Shown piece after piece: positions 6,501-13,654 of a DNA stretch of 36,782 nucleotides; the first letter of the stretch is position 1, and each line of letters starts with the position of its first letter. The position numbers and the translations under genes were made by a program. The stretch is from Cyanobacteria bacterium M_surface_10_m1_298 (GTDB taxonomy: Bacteria; Cyanobacteriota; Cyanobacteriia; PCC-6307; Cyanobiaceae). The DNA lies in assembly GCA_016882485.1 (NCBI GenBank), contig VGPT01000013.1, forward strand, positions 1 to 36,782, in the 5' to 3' direction. The notes below the pieces were generated by a model. That model worked only from the letters and a program-made list of their open reading frames with translations, made no database searches and was not told where the DNA came from.

Positions 6501-7097
6501 TCAGATCAGAGCGCAGGTCATCGTGCTGTTCCACTGCATGAGCAGTCTCTGCAATCCTTCAGCGCTCAAGGGAAGGCGTGGGCTGCTGAGTTGCCGGGCT
6601 AACCACTGCATGGAGGGCGTGGATCCTTGCTCCTGCCTGCAGGTCTCCCAGAGTTTCTGTGCCCTGAGCACGAGCTCCGCCTTGTCTGCTGGGAAGTGAA
6701 TCGTGCGCCGGCAGCGCTGCTCAAACTGATGCAATCCGCGCCGGATCCAGAAGCTGGCGTAGGTGGAGAAGCGGTATCCCTTGGCTGGATCGAATTTCTC
6801 TGCCGCTCGCACCAGATTGAGGGCTCCCTCTTGCAGGGCGTCAGCGGTGCTGCTCTCCTCGGCGCTCAGATTGGGGTGATAGGTCCGCCAGATGTAGCCC
6901 ACCAGAGACAGGTTGTGCCGCACCAGGCGATCGCGGGCCCGCAGACCGCGGCGGCGTAGAGCCTTGGGTGCTTGATCCGGTCCCTGGGGGTGACGCTGCC
7001 AGCTCTGAATCACCCGGGCCAGCTCGAGCACGGTGCGCTCCGCCAGGGGGGTATGCAGGCGGCTCGCCTGCAGCCATTGGCCCACCGCTCGATCCAT
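6501..7097 (-). CDS. Short sigma-70 family protein without region 4 (B)
   Basis: From ATG 7097, preceded by GGAG at a good distance, this encodes 198 residues. MDRAVGQWLQASRLHTPLAERTVLELARVIQSWQ resembles region 1.2. RDRLVRHNLSLVGYIW and DALQEGALNLVRAAEKFDPAKGYRFSTYASFWIRRGL are a strong region 2 match, close to group 1/2 RpoD-type factors. A region 3-like part follows (TIHFPADKAELVLRAQKLWE). The protein ends at about the start of region 4, whereas group 2 factors are usually 300 residues or more. It lies 37 bases downstream of the GH57 gene. With sigma-like protein A it forms a cluster of two region-4-less factors. Confidence 0.82.
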   Translation of the reverse strand: MDRAVGQWLQASRLHTPLAERTVLELARVIQSWQRHPQGPDQAPKALRRRGLRARDRLVRHNLSLVGYIWRTYHPNLSAEESSTADALQEGALNLVRAAEKFDPAKGYRFSTYASFWIRRGLHQFEQRCRRTIHFPADKAELVLRAQKLWETCRQEQGSTPSMQWLARQLSSPRLPLSAEGLQRLLMQWNSTMTCALI

Positions 7098-7134
7098 CGA
7101 GGCTCCAATCCGCTGCCTGGAGTGTTCCCCGGTT

Positions 7135-8556
7135 TCAGGCCAGGCAGCCCATGCCGCGGCGGTGAATCTCACGGGCGTAGTCGGTCCAGGTGCCCTGCCC
7201 CCAGTAGCGAAAGCAGCTGGTTTCCAGCAACAACAGATGCAGCAACGCCTCCTGGTAATTGGGGTCGCTGGTCGGGGCTGTGGGGTAGCGCTGGTGGAAA
7301 GCGGCGCTGAGCTCCTGCATCGGCTCCAGAACGCTCTCGTAGCCGTTCACCCAGCTCAGGTCGTTGGTCCAGGAGGCCCCATCGATCGAGAAGCCTGGAT
7401 CCGAGACCTTCAGGGCTGCAATCGCCTGCTCCAGTTGTTCTGTCGACCAGCGCTCTCCCAGCTGAGCGCTGAGCCGGTGCTGCCCCACGGCCTGAAGAGC
7501 GGGGAACTGCTCTGCACTGATTCCTTGGGTCTCCAGAAGCTCGAGGAACTCGCTGCCATTGATGGCGGCGGTGCCGTGATCGCCGGCGCAGCGCTGGTGG
7601 GCCTGAATGAAGGCCTGGGGGAATTCATTCATCATCACGCCCCCGTTTTCGCCATCGGCGATCTGGGAGACCAACGACGGCAGCGTGATGTCTCCCAGGG
7701 GGAGCCGATCGCGGCTGATCGCCTCGTAATAGGGCTGCATCTGACCCACCAGCTTGGTGTCAGAGCCCTGGGTCTTGATCAGGGCGGTGATCGCTCGGGT
7801 CTCGCCCTGGCCATTGCGGGCGATCAGGCGATTGGGCAGATACTTCTGCGCCTCTGAGAGGGGTTCGCCGCTCAGTGTTTCCACGCTGTGCTCCTGCAGC
7901 AGCACCCAGCGGTAGCCCGCCTGCTGCAGGGCATCGATCAGGGCGAAGAGGGTCTCGGGGTGGTTCGGCAGAGCCATCTCCGGCAGGGAGAACCCCCGCA
8001 CCCGCTGCAGGGCCTCGATCCCGAAGGCATCAGCGAACTGGTGCTGCCAGGCCTCGATCTGCAGCCTCAGATCGGGGATTGGAGTGGAAGGGGCCACCGC
8101 ATGGCTCCAAAAGGTGCCCAGCCACTCCACGTGCTGCTGCATCTGCGGATCACGGGCCAGATGGCGCCAGGCTTCGGTGATGTCGGAGCGCCCCATCTGC
8201 TCGGCTCCCCAGAGCAGGTTGCCCGAGACATCGAGCATGATCCGCGGGCTGCAGCCCTGCTCGATCAACTGGGGGATCAGATCGCTCAGGCGCCGGTAGC
8301 ACTGGGCGAAGGGTTCGGCGTTGTGGTTGTCTCCTTCCCCCTGGTGCTCAAACATGTATTGGAGGTGGGAGATCAGTTCGCCGCCTGGGCCCGCCGGGAT
8401 CGTGGGTTGGTGCATGTGCAACGCACAGGCGAAGGCGGAGCGCAGCTGATCGAGCTTCAGGGGGGAGTGCTCGAGCCAGTAGCGGCCCCCTTCCGCCATT
8501 GCCGCCTGGATGTCAGCTTCGCGACCGCTGATGACAGCTGCGCTGGTGTCGGCCAT
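7135..8556 (-). CDS. Glycoside hydrolase family 57 protein
   Basis: This 473-residue protein has the GH57 N-terminal motif ALHMHQP (His47, His49), and GFSLPEMAL carries a Glu at the position of the family's catalytic nucleophile. GH57 enzymes act on alpha-glucans as amylases, amylopullulanases, branching enzymes or 4-alpha-glucanotransferases, so glycogen metabolism is plausible. The conserved sequence begins near residue 40. The start ATG at 8556 gives MADTSAAV. Exact specificity cannot be read. The gene precedes sigma-like protein B by 37 bases and may be co-transcribed with it, which would link the regulator to carbohydrate state. Confidence 0.85.
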   Translation of the reverse strand: MADTSAAVISGREADIQAAMAEGGRYWLEHSPLKLDQLRSAFACALHMHQPTIPAGPGGELISHLQYMFEHQGEGDNHNAEPFAQCYRRLSDLIPQLIEQGCSPRIMLDVSGNLLWGAEQMGRSDITEAWRHLARDPQMQQHVEWLGTFWSHAVAPSTPIPDLRLQIEAWQHQFADAFGIEALQRVRGFSLPEMALPNHPETLFALIDALQQAGYRWVLLQEHSVETLSGEPLSEAQKYLPNRLIARNGQGETRAITALIKTQGSDTKLVGQMQPYYEAISRDRLPLGDITLPSLVSQIADGENGGVMMNEFPQAFIQAHQRCAGDHGTAAINGSEFLELLETQGISAEQFPALQAVGQHRLSAQLGERWSTEQLEQAIAALKVSDPGFSIDGASWTNDLSWVNGYESVLEPMQELSAAFHQRYPTAPTSDPNYQEALLHLLLLETSCFRYWGQGTWTDYAREIHRRGMGCLA

Positions 8557-8757
8557 GGGGGGATGCGCTCCACCGGTGTTTGCGTTCAGTTCGTGAGGCA
8601 GAGCCGCAGGATCACTCCCAATCCCATCGGCGAGGCAGTGGATCTCTCCATCCTGGGCCCGATAGCCTCAACGCGCTTGCGATGTTCCGTTGCTGGCCCC
8701 GAGGGGGCTGACGACAGCGCGGCCTGGATTCAGCATGGAAACAGGAGTTGCTGGGCT

Positions 8758-9060
8758 ATGGACGACGCACTGCAGGCACTGGTGGCGGATCTCGGTAGCG
8801 GCAATGTGCTCGATGCCGAGATGCTGGAGGGCTGCACGGTGGAGCCCCACGAACTCGACGAGATGGATGAACACCAGGCCGCGATCGTGGCCGCCCATGT
8901 GTTCGAGCAGCTGTTTGATCACGAGGTCTCCCAGCAGTTCGGGGAGAGTGCGGATCCCGACGAGGGCAGCTGGAGCGGCACGGTGGATGGCTTCCTGTTT
9001 GTGATCGAGCGCGACGCCTCTGGGGATCTGGTGCTCGACTTCAGCCCCGCCGGGCAATAA
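8758..9060 (+). CDS. Hypothetical acidic protein (100 aa)
   Basis: ATG 8758 is preceded by ACAGGAG at a 10-base spacing, which supports this start over the much longer open frame. The protein is strongly acidic (MDDALQALVADLGSGNVLDAEMLEG, then DELDEMDEHQAAIVAAHVFEQLFDHEV) with no membrane segment and no family I can name. A strong terminator follows its stop immediately. It is divergent from the GH57 gene; the 201 bases between them hold no other gene and should contain both promoters. Confidence 0.75.
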   Translation: MDDALQALVADLGSGNVLDAEMLEGCTVEPHELDEMDEHQAAIVAAHVFEQLFDHEVSQQFGESADPDEGSWSGTVDGFLFVIERDASGDLVLDFSPAGQ

Positions 9061-9063
9061 AAA

Positions 9064-9087
9064 ACCCGCCGTGGCTTCTCGGCGGGT
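9064..9087 (+). terminator. Terminator after the acidic hypothetical gene
   Basis: ACCCGCCG (9064-9071) pairs perfectly with CGGCGGGT (9080-9087) across an 8-base loop. An A run at 9059-9064 overlaps the stop codon of the gene before it. Only two T residues are close on the plus strand (after CGG), so termination may be better in the leftward sense. Confidence 0.6.
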
Positions 9088-9180
9088 CGGTTGGTTGATG
9101 CCTCAAGACAACCGGGCCGCGATCGACGTTGCAATCAGCATCTCTACTCACGACGCACTGCTTCCCCTACCCCTCGGCTC

Positions 9181-9444
9181 ATGAGCGATTCACCTCAGAC
9201 AGAACCCACCTGGACGGAGGTGTGTCCTCACTTCGGTGGTCCCCATTGCAATCCAGCCTGTGCCGCCCGGCTGCGGGCCGCCTGGGCCAGCTACGACAGG
9301 AGCATTCCGGATGTGGATGTGTTCTGTCCGGTGCATGCGGAGCTGATCTGCGCGGCGCCCGAGCCCCCGAGGGATCGCTACGAGGTGATGCACAGCGAGC
9401 CCGATCAGGGCAGTCACATCTCGTCAGATCCTGATCAGAGCTGA
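9181..9444 (+). CDS. Small cysteine-containing hypothetical protein (87 aa)
   Basis: ATG 9181 starts MSDSPQTEPTWTEV. Six Cys residues occur, four of them in CPHFGGPHCNPACAARLRAAW and in the FCPVHAELIC segment, a spacing that could bind zinc or form disulfides. No membrane segment or signal peptide is visible and I recognise no family. The gene stands 94 bases after the terminator and about 94 bases before an exported protein, so it is probably transcribed on its own. Confidence 0.7.
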   Translation: MSDSPQTEPTWTEVCPHFGGPHCNPACAARLRAAWASYDRSIPDVDVFCPVHAELICAAPEPPRDRYEVMHSEPDQGSHISSDPDQS

Positions 9445-9538
9445 GTCATCCTTTTGCAGCAGGGCTGAATTTGGCTGAAGACAGGCCCGGAAGCGAAGCG
9501 ATCCGCTCTCCGGCCTCTTCACACCGCCCTGAATCCTC

Positions 9539-9952
9539 ATGGCATTTCATCCCTCCCGCGGTCGCCGGCTGACCCTTGCCGCCCTTGCTGCAACCGCCGC
9601 GTTGATGCCCCAACTGGCCTCTGCGCATCCTCGCGAGTTCCTTCAGACCAACAGCTGGGATTCTGTGGTTCAGGACTACCCGGCCCCTCCGATCAGGCAA
9701 CCCCGGCGTTGGAGAGCCAACCGCGACTACGCCTATGGCAGCGATCAGGTCTATCGCGAGGCACCTCTCACGGCCGAGCAGGTGGCTCAGCGCTGCAACA
9801 TCGGTCGCCTGCTCGGGGGCCTGGGCGGTGGCGCTGCGGCCTATGCGATGTCCCGCGATGACGGACGGGCCTGGGCGATTCCCCTCGGCGCGCTACTGGG
9901 TTCACAGATGGGCTGCAGCACTGCCTCGGGTCGCGGTCCCCTGCCATGGTGA
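9539..9952 (+). CDS. Exported hypothetical protein with a glycine-zipper-like segment
   Basis: The 137-residue protein starts with a classical signal peptide: RGRR, then LTLAALAATAALMPQLASA, with probable cleavage after ASA near residue 29. The mature part is Tyr/Arg-rich. Near the end RLLGGLGGGAAAYAMS and WAIPLGALLGSQMGC form a glycine-zipper-like pair, as seen in small outer-membrane-associated proteins. It is likely periplasmic or envelope-associated. I cannot assign a function. Confidence 0.75.
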   Translation: MAFHPSRGRRLTLAALAATAALMPQLASAHPREFLQTNSWDSVVQDYPAPPIRQPRRWRANRDYAYGSDQVYREAPLTAEQVAQRCNIGRLLGGLGGGAAAYAMSRDDGRAWAIPLGALLGSQMGCSTASGRGPLPW

Positions 9953-9977
9953 ACAGCTGATCCTTCCCTGACGTCTG

Positions 9978-10379
9978 ATGGGGCGACTTCGCCATGGGGT
10001 GCGCCGGCTGGTGCTGGGCGGGGCGTCCCTGTTGCGGGAAGCCCGAGCCGGGGTGGGGGATGCGGTGAGCGAACTCTCCAGCACTGGCTCGATCGAGAGG
10101 GATCTGCAGGAGGCGCGTCGCCATGGGCGCTGGCTCACGGAGGAGGAGCAGGCCCAGGCCCTCCTGCTGCGGCGTCGCCAGCGCAAGAGGCGCATGCTGC
10201 TGCGGCTGCTTCTGGTGATCTCTGTGCTGCTGCCACCGTTGTGGCTCAGCCTGCCGATCTGGATCGGCCTGCTCTGGTTCCCGAAGACCACTCGGCGTTT
10301 GCTGATCGCTGGCCTGGTGGTGGCGGTGGCTGGAGCTGGGGTTGGCCTGCTGATCCTGCTTTGGCTGCTGATCCGTTGA
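9978..10379 (+). CDS. Hypothetical membrane protein with a basic N-terminal half
   Basis: ATG 9978 gives 133 residues. The first 75 are charged and contain an Arg/Lys-rich run (RRRQRKRRM). Two hydrophobic segments follow: LLRLLLVISVLLPPLWLSLPIWIGLLWF and LLIAGLVVAVAGAGVGLLILLWLL. That suggests an inner-membrane hairpin with a cytoplasmic basic domain. It begins 25 bases after the exported-protein gene and may share its transcript. No family recognised. Confidence 0.75.
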   Translation: MGRLRHGVRRLVLGGASLLREARAGVGDAVSELSSTGSIERDLQEARRHGRWLTEEEQAQALLLRRRQRKRRMLLRLLLVISVLLPPLWLSLPIWIGLLWFPKTTRRLLIAGLVVAVAGAGVGLLILLWLLIR

Positions 10380-10392
10380 GGCCTTCAGATTT

Positions 10393-10872
10393 TCAGCGCT
10401 CCGCTGGTTGCATCGAGGCGGTGTGGGCGCAGGCCTTGCTCATCTCCTGCAGGTAGTCGTTCACGCTCAGGCGGGCGATCACCCGGGCTTCCGCTTCACG
10501 GTGCCAGCGCTCGGGTTGCGAGAGCTGGCGCAGTTCCAAGCGCTCTTCCCGGCTGAGGCGGCGCTGAACCACCGCAGGCTCGAGCCATTGGCGATCCCTC
10601 AGGCAGAGGCTCTGCACGAGATGCCAGCCCTCATGCCGCAGGGTGTTGCTGCGATCGCCGCGATCACAGACCACAACCCGTTTGCTCCCCCGCACATAGA
10701 GGCCGTAGAGATCGCGCTCCCGGCAGCGGGGATGATCCCCGCTGACCGCGACCCCCCGCTGGCTGAAGGCGGCCACCAGTTCATTCCAGGCCCCCTGATT
10801 CGTGTGCTCCAGCACTGGCCGGAAGAAAGGAATCGGGATCACGAAGGCCAGGGTCAGAACGGTTGGCAACAT
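10393..10872 (-). CDS. Membrane-anchored HExxH protein, putative metalloprotease-like
   Basis: From ATG 10872 (GTG 10875 is also possible) the protein has 159 residues. An N-terminal hydrophobic stretch (MLPTVLTLAFVIPIPFF) is a signal or membrane anchor. TLRHEGWHLVQ contains a zincin-type HExxH motif (His-Glu-Gly-Trp-His), followed by charged helices with possible extra ligands (RWHREAEARV). Four Cys residues (CRERD, VCDRG, LCLRD, KACAH) could form disulfides, consistent with export. A peptidase role is inferred from the motif alone. The gene converges with the membrane protein ending at 10379. Confidence 0.7.
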   Translation of the reverse strand: MLPTVLTLAFVIPIPFFRPVLEHTNQGAWNELVAAFSQRGVAVSGDHPRCRERDLYGLYVRGSKRVVVCDRGDRSNTLRHEGWHLVQSLCLRDRQWLEPAVVQRRLSREERLELRQLSQPERWHREAEARVIARLSVNDYLQEMSKACAHTASMQPAER

Positions 10873-10893
10873 CACGTCCAGCGAGGCTTCTGA

Positions 10894-11133
10894 TCAGGCT
10901 TTCTTCAGAACCCGGATCACCACAAGAAGGATCACGGCTCCGAGGGTGGCCACCAGGATCGATCCCAGCAGACCGCCGCCCAGCAGGCCTCCCCCAAAGA
11001 TCAATCCACCGACCAACGCGCCGAGGATCCCGACCACCAGGTCACCGATCAGGCCAAAACCGCCTCCTTTCACGAGCACTCCCGCGAGCCAGCCGGCCAC
11101 GACGCCGACCACCAGAAACCAGATCACGCCCAT
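10894..11133 (-). CDS. GlsB/YeaQ/YmgE family membrane protein
   Basis: From ATG 11133 (79 aa) the sequence is typical of this stress-associated (formerly transglycosylase-associated) family. MGVIWFLVVGVVAGWLAGVLVKGGGFGLIGDLVVGILGALVGG has the conserved WlaG and GdlvvGilGAlvGG motifs, and three hydrophobic segments end in VIRVLKK. Family members are small inner-membrane proteins induced by stress; the molecular role is not established. The frame is open upstream to 11418, but that part is antisense to the lipoprotein gene. It lies 21 bases before the HExxH protein gene, so the two may be one operon. Confidence 0.9.
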   Translation of the reverse strand: MGVIWFLVVGVVAGWLAGVLVKGGGFGLIGDLVVGILGALVGGLIFGGGLLGGGLLGSILVATLGAVILLVVIRVLKKA

Positions 11134-11242
11134 GGAATCGTTGCCTTCTGAACGAACATTAGAAATGGCGTTTTTAACTGTCAGCCAACGGCAGTGTTTT
11201 TCGGAATGCTCGCCAACATGGAGGCGCCCGTGATCGTTTCTG

Positions 11243-11899
11243 ATGCGCCCTCCGGCCTCCCTGTTTCTGTTGGGGTTTGCACTGCTGCTGACGGGCTGCG
11301 GCGGTAGCAAGACCACCACCAAGCCGGCCTCCGCTCTCTCCGGTCCGATCCGGATTGCGCTCGATCTAACGGATCCGGCCAGGAGCCGGGCCGTGCTTCC
11401 TCTGGGCAAGGAGGCCAAGGCGTTCCAGGTCGGCTACGGACGTTATGGCGTCACCTGCCCCGGATCCCGCTTTGAGGAGGGCTACACCCCGCTGGGCCGC
11501 TTCCGGGTGAACGCGATTCTCAGCAAGGATCAGTTTGTGATGGATCCGAAGCTGATCGCTCTATCGGGCAAGAGTCAGGCGGAGCTCAAGACCTCTCTGT
11601 TCCAGTCGATGAATGCGATCGACTTCAGCGGTGATGGAGAAGTCGGGGAATACGGCATCGGCTACATCAGCCTGGCTCCGATGGACAGTGTCAAACAGCC
11701 GTTTACCTTCAACACCTACGACGGCAAATTTCGCTGGTACAGCTTCGCGATCCACGGGAGCAACAACGACAAACGGATCGGGCAAAAGGTCACCGGCGGT
11801 TGCGTGAACGTGGCTGAACCTGCCCTGAAGACCCTGCTGAGCAACGTGAAACTCGGCGATGAAGTGGTGATCACCGCCAACGGACCCTGCACCCCCTAA
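11243..11899 (+). CDS. Lipoprotein with a YkuD/L,D-transpeptidase-like domain
   Basis: Residues 1-19 are a lipoprotein signal peptide ending in the lipobox LLTGC (lipidated Cys19). The C-terminal half resembles L,D-transpeptidases, which cross-link peptidoglycan through a catalytic Cys. The expected HG (His171-Gly172) and the final GC followed by VNV (Cys187) are present, but the usual SHGC motif reads TGGC (184-187), so its His is missing. A full-length protein of 218 residues fits the family. It may be an active variant, a hydrolase or an inactive binder. It is divergent from the GlsB-like gene, with about 110 bases between. Confidence 0.75.
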   Translation: MRPPASLFLLGFALLLTGCGGSKTTTKPASALSGPIRIALDLTDPARSRAVLPLGKEAKAFQVGYGRYGVTCPGSRFEEGYTPLGRFRVNAILSKDQFVMDPKLIALSGKSQAELKTSLFQSMNAIDFSGDGEVGEYGIGYISLAPMDSVKQPFTFNTYDGKFRWYSFAIHGSNNDKRIGQKVTGGCVNVAEPALKTLLSNVKLGDEVVITANGPCTP

Positions 11900-11919
11900 G
11901 GCTCAGCTTGTGCAGGTTT

Positions 11920-12279
11920 TCAGTTTTTGAGAAGGTCTTGAATTGCTGCAATGACATCTGGGAGAGACTGCTCACAGATCACGAGCACTTGCTCAATGTC
12001 TAAATCAAAATATTGATGAGCGATGACATCCCTAAAGCCCATGGCGCCCTTCCAGTCAACGTGGGGGTACCGATCTTCAAGGAGGCCTGGATAGAGACGT
12101 TCTAAGCGTTTAAGAGATTCTCCGGCAGCGAGGAACTGCATACAGATCACATCAACTGCATCCTGCCCCTCTTCTTCATCCAGTAGCTCGGGATTGGCAA
12201 TAAGCGGTATAGATTTACGACGCGCGCGCTGCAGTGCTCCCAGGAGACTGAGTAGGGCGTCTCTCGGCACAGTGGTCAC
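11920..12279 (-). CDS. hepT: HepT-like toxin (HEPN RNase)
   Basis: This 119-residue HEPN-domain protein carries the exact Rx4HxY motif: Arg83, His88 and Tyr90 in FRDVIAHQYF. In the described MntA/HepT system, Arg and His form the RNase site and the Tyr is AMPylated by MntA to silence the toxin. The start is GTG 12279, overlapping the stop of the upstream nucleotidyltransferase gene by 4 bases (GTGA). The local base composition is more AT-rich than the neighbours (AATATTGATGAG, AAATCAAAATA), which fits horizontal acquisition. HepT has also been called DUF86. Confidence 0.9.
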   Translation of the reverse strand: MTTVPRDALLSLLGALQRARRKSIPLIANPELLDEEEGQDAVDVICMQFLAAGESLKRLERLYPGLLEDRYPHVDWKGAMGFRDVIAHQYFDLDIEQVLVICEQSLPDVIAAIQDLLKN

Positions 12280-12593
12280 GCTCTAAGACCTTCCTGTTCG
12301 ATGCGCTGGCGCAATGCTGGTGACATGCGCTCCCGGACGCGGACTAGGTCAACCGGACGCTGCAGCAGGTCCTCGAGCTCCTTCTTGAGGTGGACTAGCG
12401 CGTAGGGAGTGAGCGGATCGATCTGAACCCACACATCAAGATCGCTATCGGCCCGACCATGGCCTCGAGCAACGGAACCGAACAGGCCAAGTTCGATGAC
12501 GTGGAAGCGGCGACTCCAGTCAGGCTTGTGCAGCCTGAGTTGGTTGAGTACCGCGGTTGCTTGCGGTGGGGAGTTGGATTCAGAAACCGCCAT
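12276..12593 (-). CDS. mntA: MntA-type minimal nucleotidyltransferase antitoxin
   Basis: This 105-residue protein has the MNT signature GSx10DxD: Gly39-Ser40, then Asp51 and Asp53 in FGSVARGHGRADSDLDVWV. These are the nucleotide- and metal-binding residues used to AMPylate the HepT toxin. A C-terminal RPVDLVRVRERMSPALRQRIEQEG completes the family pattern. ATG 12593 is 12 bases past the stop of the TrpF-like gene on the same strand, so read-through from that gene may add to its expression. It is translationally coupled to hepT. Confidence 0.92.
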   Translation of the reverse strand: MAVSESNSPPQATAVLNQLRLHKPDWSRRFHVIELGLFGSVARGHGRADSDLDVWVQIDPLTPYALVHLKKELEDLLQRPVDLVRVRERMSPALRQRIEQEGLRA

Positions 12594-12605
12594 TCCCCCA
12601 TTCTG

Positions 12606-13283
12606 TTACCAGTTTTGGAGCTTCGCTGTCTTTGCTGTCTGCAGGAAGGCCTGAAGACGCTCCCGGTCCTTAAACCCATCAGCCCCCTTCACTCCGCTAT
12701 TCACATCGACGCCAAAGGGCTGAACCCGCGCAATCGCCTTGCTCACATTGCCGGCCGTGAGGCCACCCGCCAGCCAGAGCGGGTGTGACGTGGCCTTCAC
12801 CAGTTGCGCCGAGTCGCTCCAATCGTGGGTGAGACCTGTTCCACCCACCTGCCCCGTGGCGGGATTGCAGCTGTCGCAGACAAAGCCATCCACCAGATCT
12901 TCGTAGGCCTGGAGGGTCTCCATCGCGTTGCCATTGCTGCCATGCACAGCCTTGTGCAGCAGCAGGTCCGGGCAGGCCTGTCGGATCTGCTGCACGGCTG
13001 AGATCGCCATGGGGCTGTGAATCTGCAGGGCCCTGGGCTGCACCTGATCGATCAGCTCCAGCAGGGCGCCGGGATCCTCCAGATGGCTCACGAGCACACC
13101 GCACACCGAATCCGGCAGGGCTTCGACAATCTCTCTGGCGAGATCGGCATCAATGAAGTCTCCGCTCGGGTGCCGTTGACCCACCAGAACACCGATGGCA
13201 TCGGCGCCCAGCTCTGCGGCCAGCTCAGCATCCTCCAGTCTGCGCACTCCGCAGATCTTCACGCGCACAGCCCGATCACCCAT
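12606..13283 (-). CDS. Phosphoribosylanthranilate isomerase (TrpF)-like protein
   Basis: The 225-residue (beta/alpha)8 protein has VKICGVRRLEDAELAAELGADAIGVLVG, with the KICG cysteine used as general base in TrpF, and LWLAGGLTAGNVSKAI plus GVDVNSGVKGADGFKD, the phosphate-binding and C-terminal TrpF motifs. TrpF catalyses the Amadori rearrangement of phosphoribosylanthranilate in tryptophan synthesis. The middle (GQRHPSGDF, FVCDSCNPATGQVGGTG) departs from the TrpF sequences I remember from cyanobacteria, so it may be a paralog with another substrate. It is divergent from the tautomerase gene with 32 bases between them, which suggests shared control. Confidence 0.75.
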   Translation of the reverse strand: MGDRAVRVKICGVRRLEDAELAAELGADAIGVLVGQRHPSGDFIDADLAREIVEALPDSVCGVLVSHLEDPGALLELIDQVQPRALQIHSPMAISAVQQIRQACPDLLLHKAVHGSNGNAMETLQAYEDLVDGFVCDSCNPATGQVGGTGLTHDWSDSAQLVKATSHPLWLAGGLTAGNVSKAIARVQPFGVDVNSGVKGADGFKDRERLQAFLQTAKTAKLQNW

Positions 13284-13315
13284 GGCACGATGCGGTTCTC
13301 TGCTCCAGTTTCACT

Positions 13316-13654
13316 GTGCCTCTGATCAACGTGCGCACCTCGTTGAAGTCGGTGGAGAACGCCGAGGCTCTGCTCAAGGAGCTGTCTGCAGCCCTCGCCC
13401 AACAAACCGGGAAGCCGGAGGCCTACGTGATGACCCTGCTGGAGAGCGGGGTCCCCATGACTTTCGCAGGCAGCAGTGATCCCTGCGCCTACGTGGAGAT
13501 CAAATCGATTGGAGCCCTCAAACCTCCGGCAATGACGGAGGCCTTCTGCGAACTGATCACGGCGCGCACCGGGATCCCCTCCAATCGCATCTATGTGGCC
13601 TTTGAGGATGTGAAGGCCAGTAGCTGGGGCTGGAATGGACGCACCTTCGGCTGA
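13316..13654 (+). CDS. MIF/phenylpyruvate tautomerase family protein
   Basis: This 112-residue protein starts at GTG with Pro2 (MPLINVRTSLK), the catalytic N-terminal proline of the tautomerase superfamily. The sequence follows macrophage migration inhibitory factor: EALLKELSAALAQQTGKPEAYVMTLLESGVPMTFAGSSDPCAYVEIKSIG, then IPSNRIYVAFEDVKASSWGWNGRTFG. MIF homologues tautomerise phenylpyruvate, and one from Prochlorococcus has been characterised. The physiological substrate in picocyanobacteria is unknown. It overlaps the next gene by 20 bases, implying co-translation with the ferredoxin-MBL protein. Confidence 0.9.
   Translation: MPLINVRTSLKSVENAEALLKELSAALAQQTGKPEAYVMTLLESGVPMTFAGSSDPCAYVEIKSIGALKPPAMTEAFCELITARTGIPSNRIYVAFEDVKASSWGWNGRTFG

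Noticed and set aside
11134-11418. Upstream extension of the GlsB-like gene
   Set aside because: The extra residues are antisense to the lipoprotein signal region; the family begins with MGVIWFLVVG at 11133.
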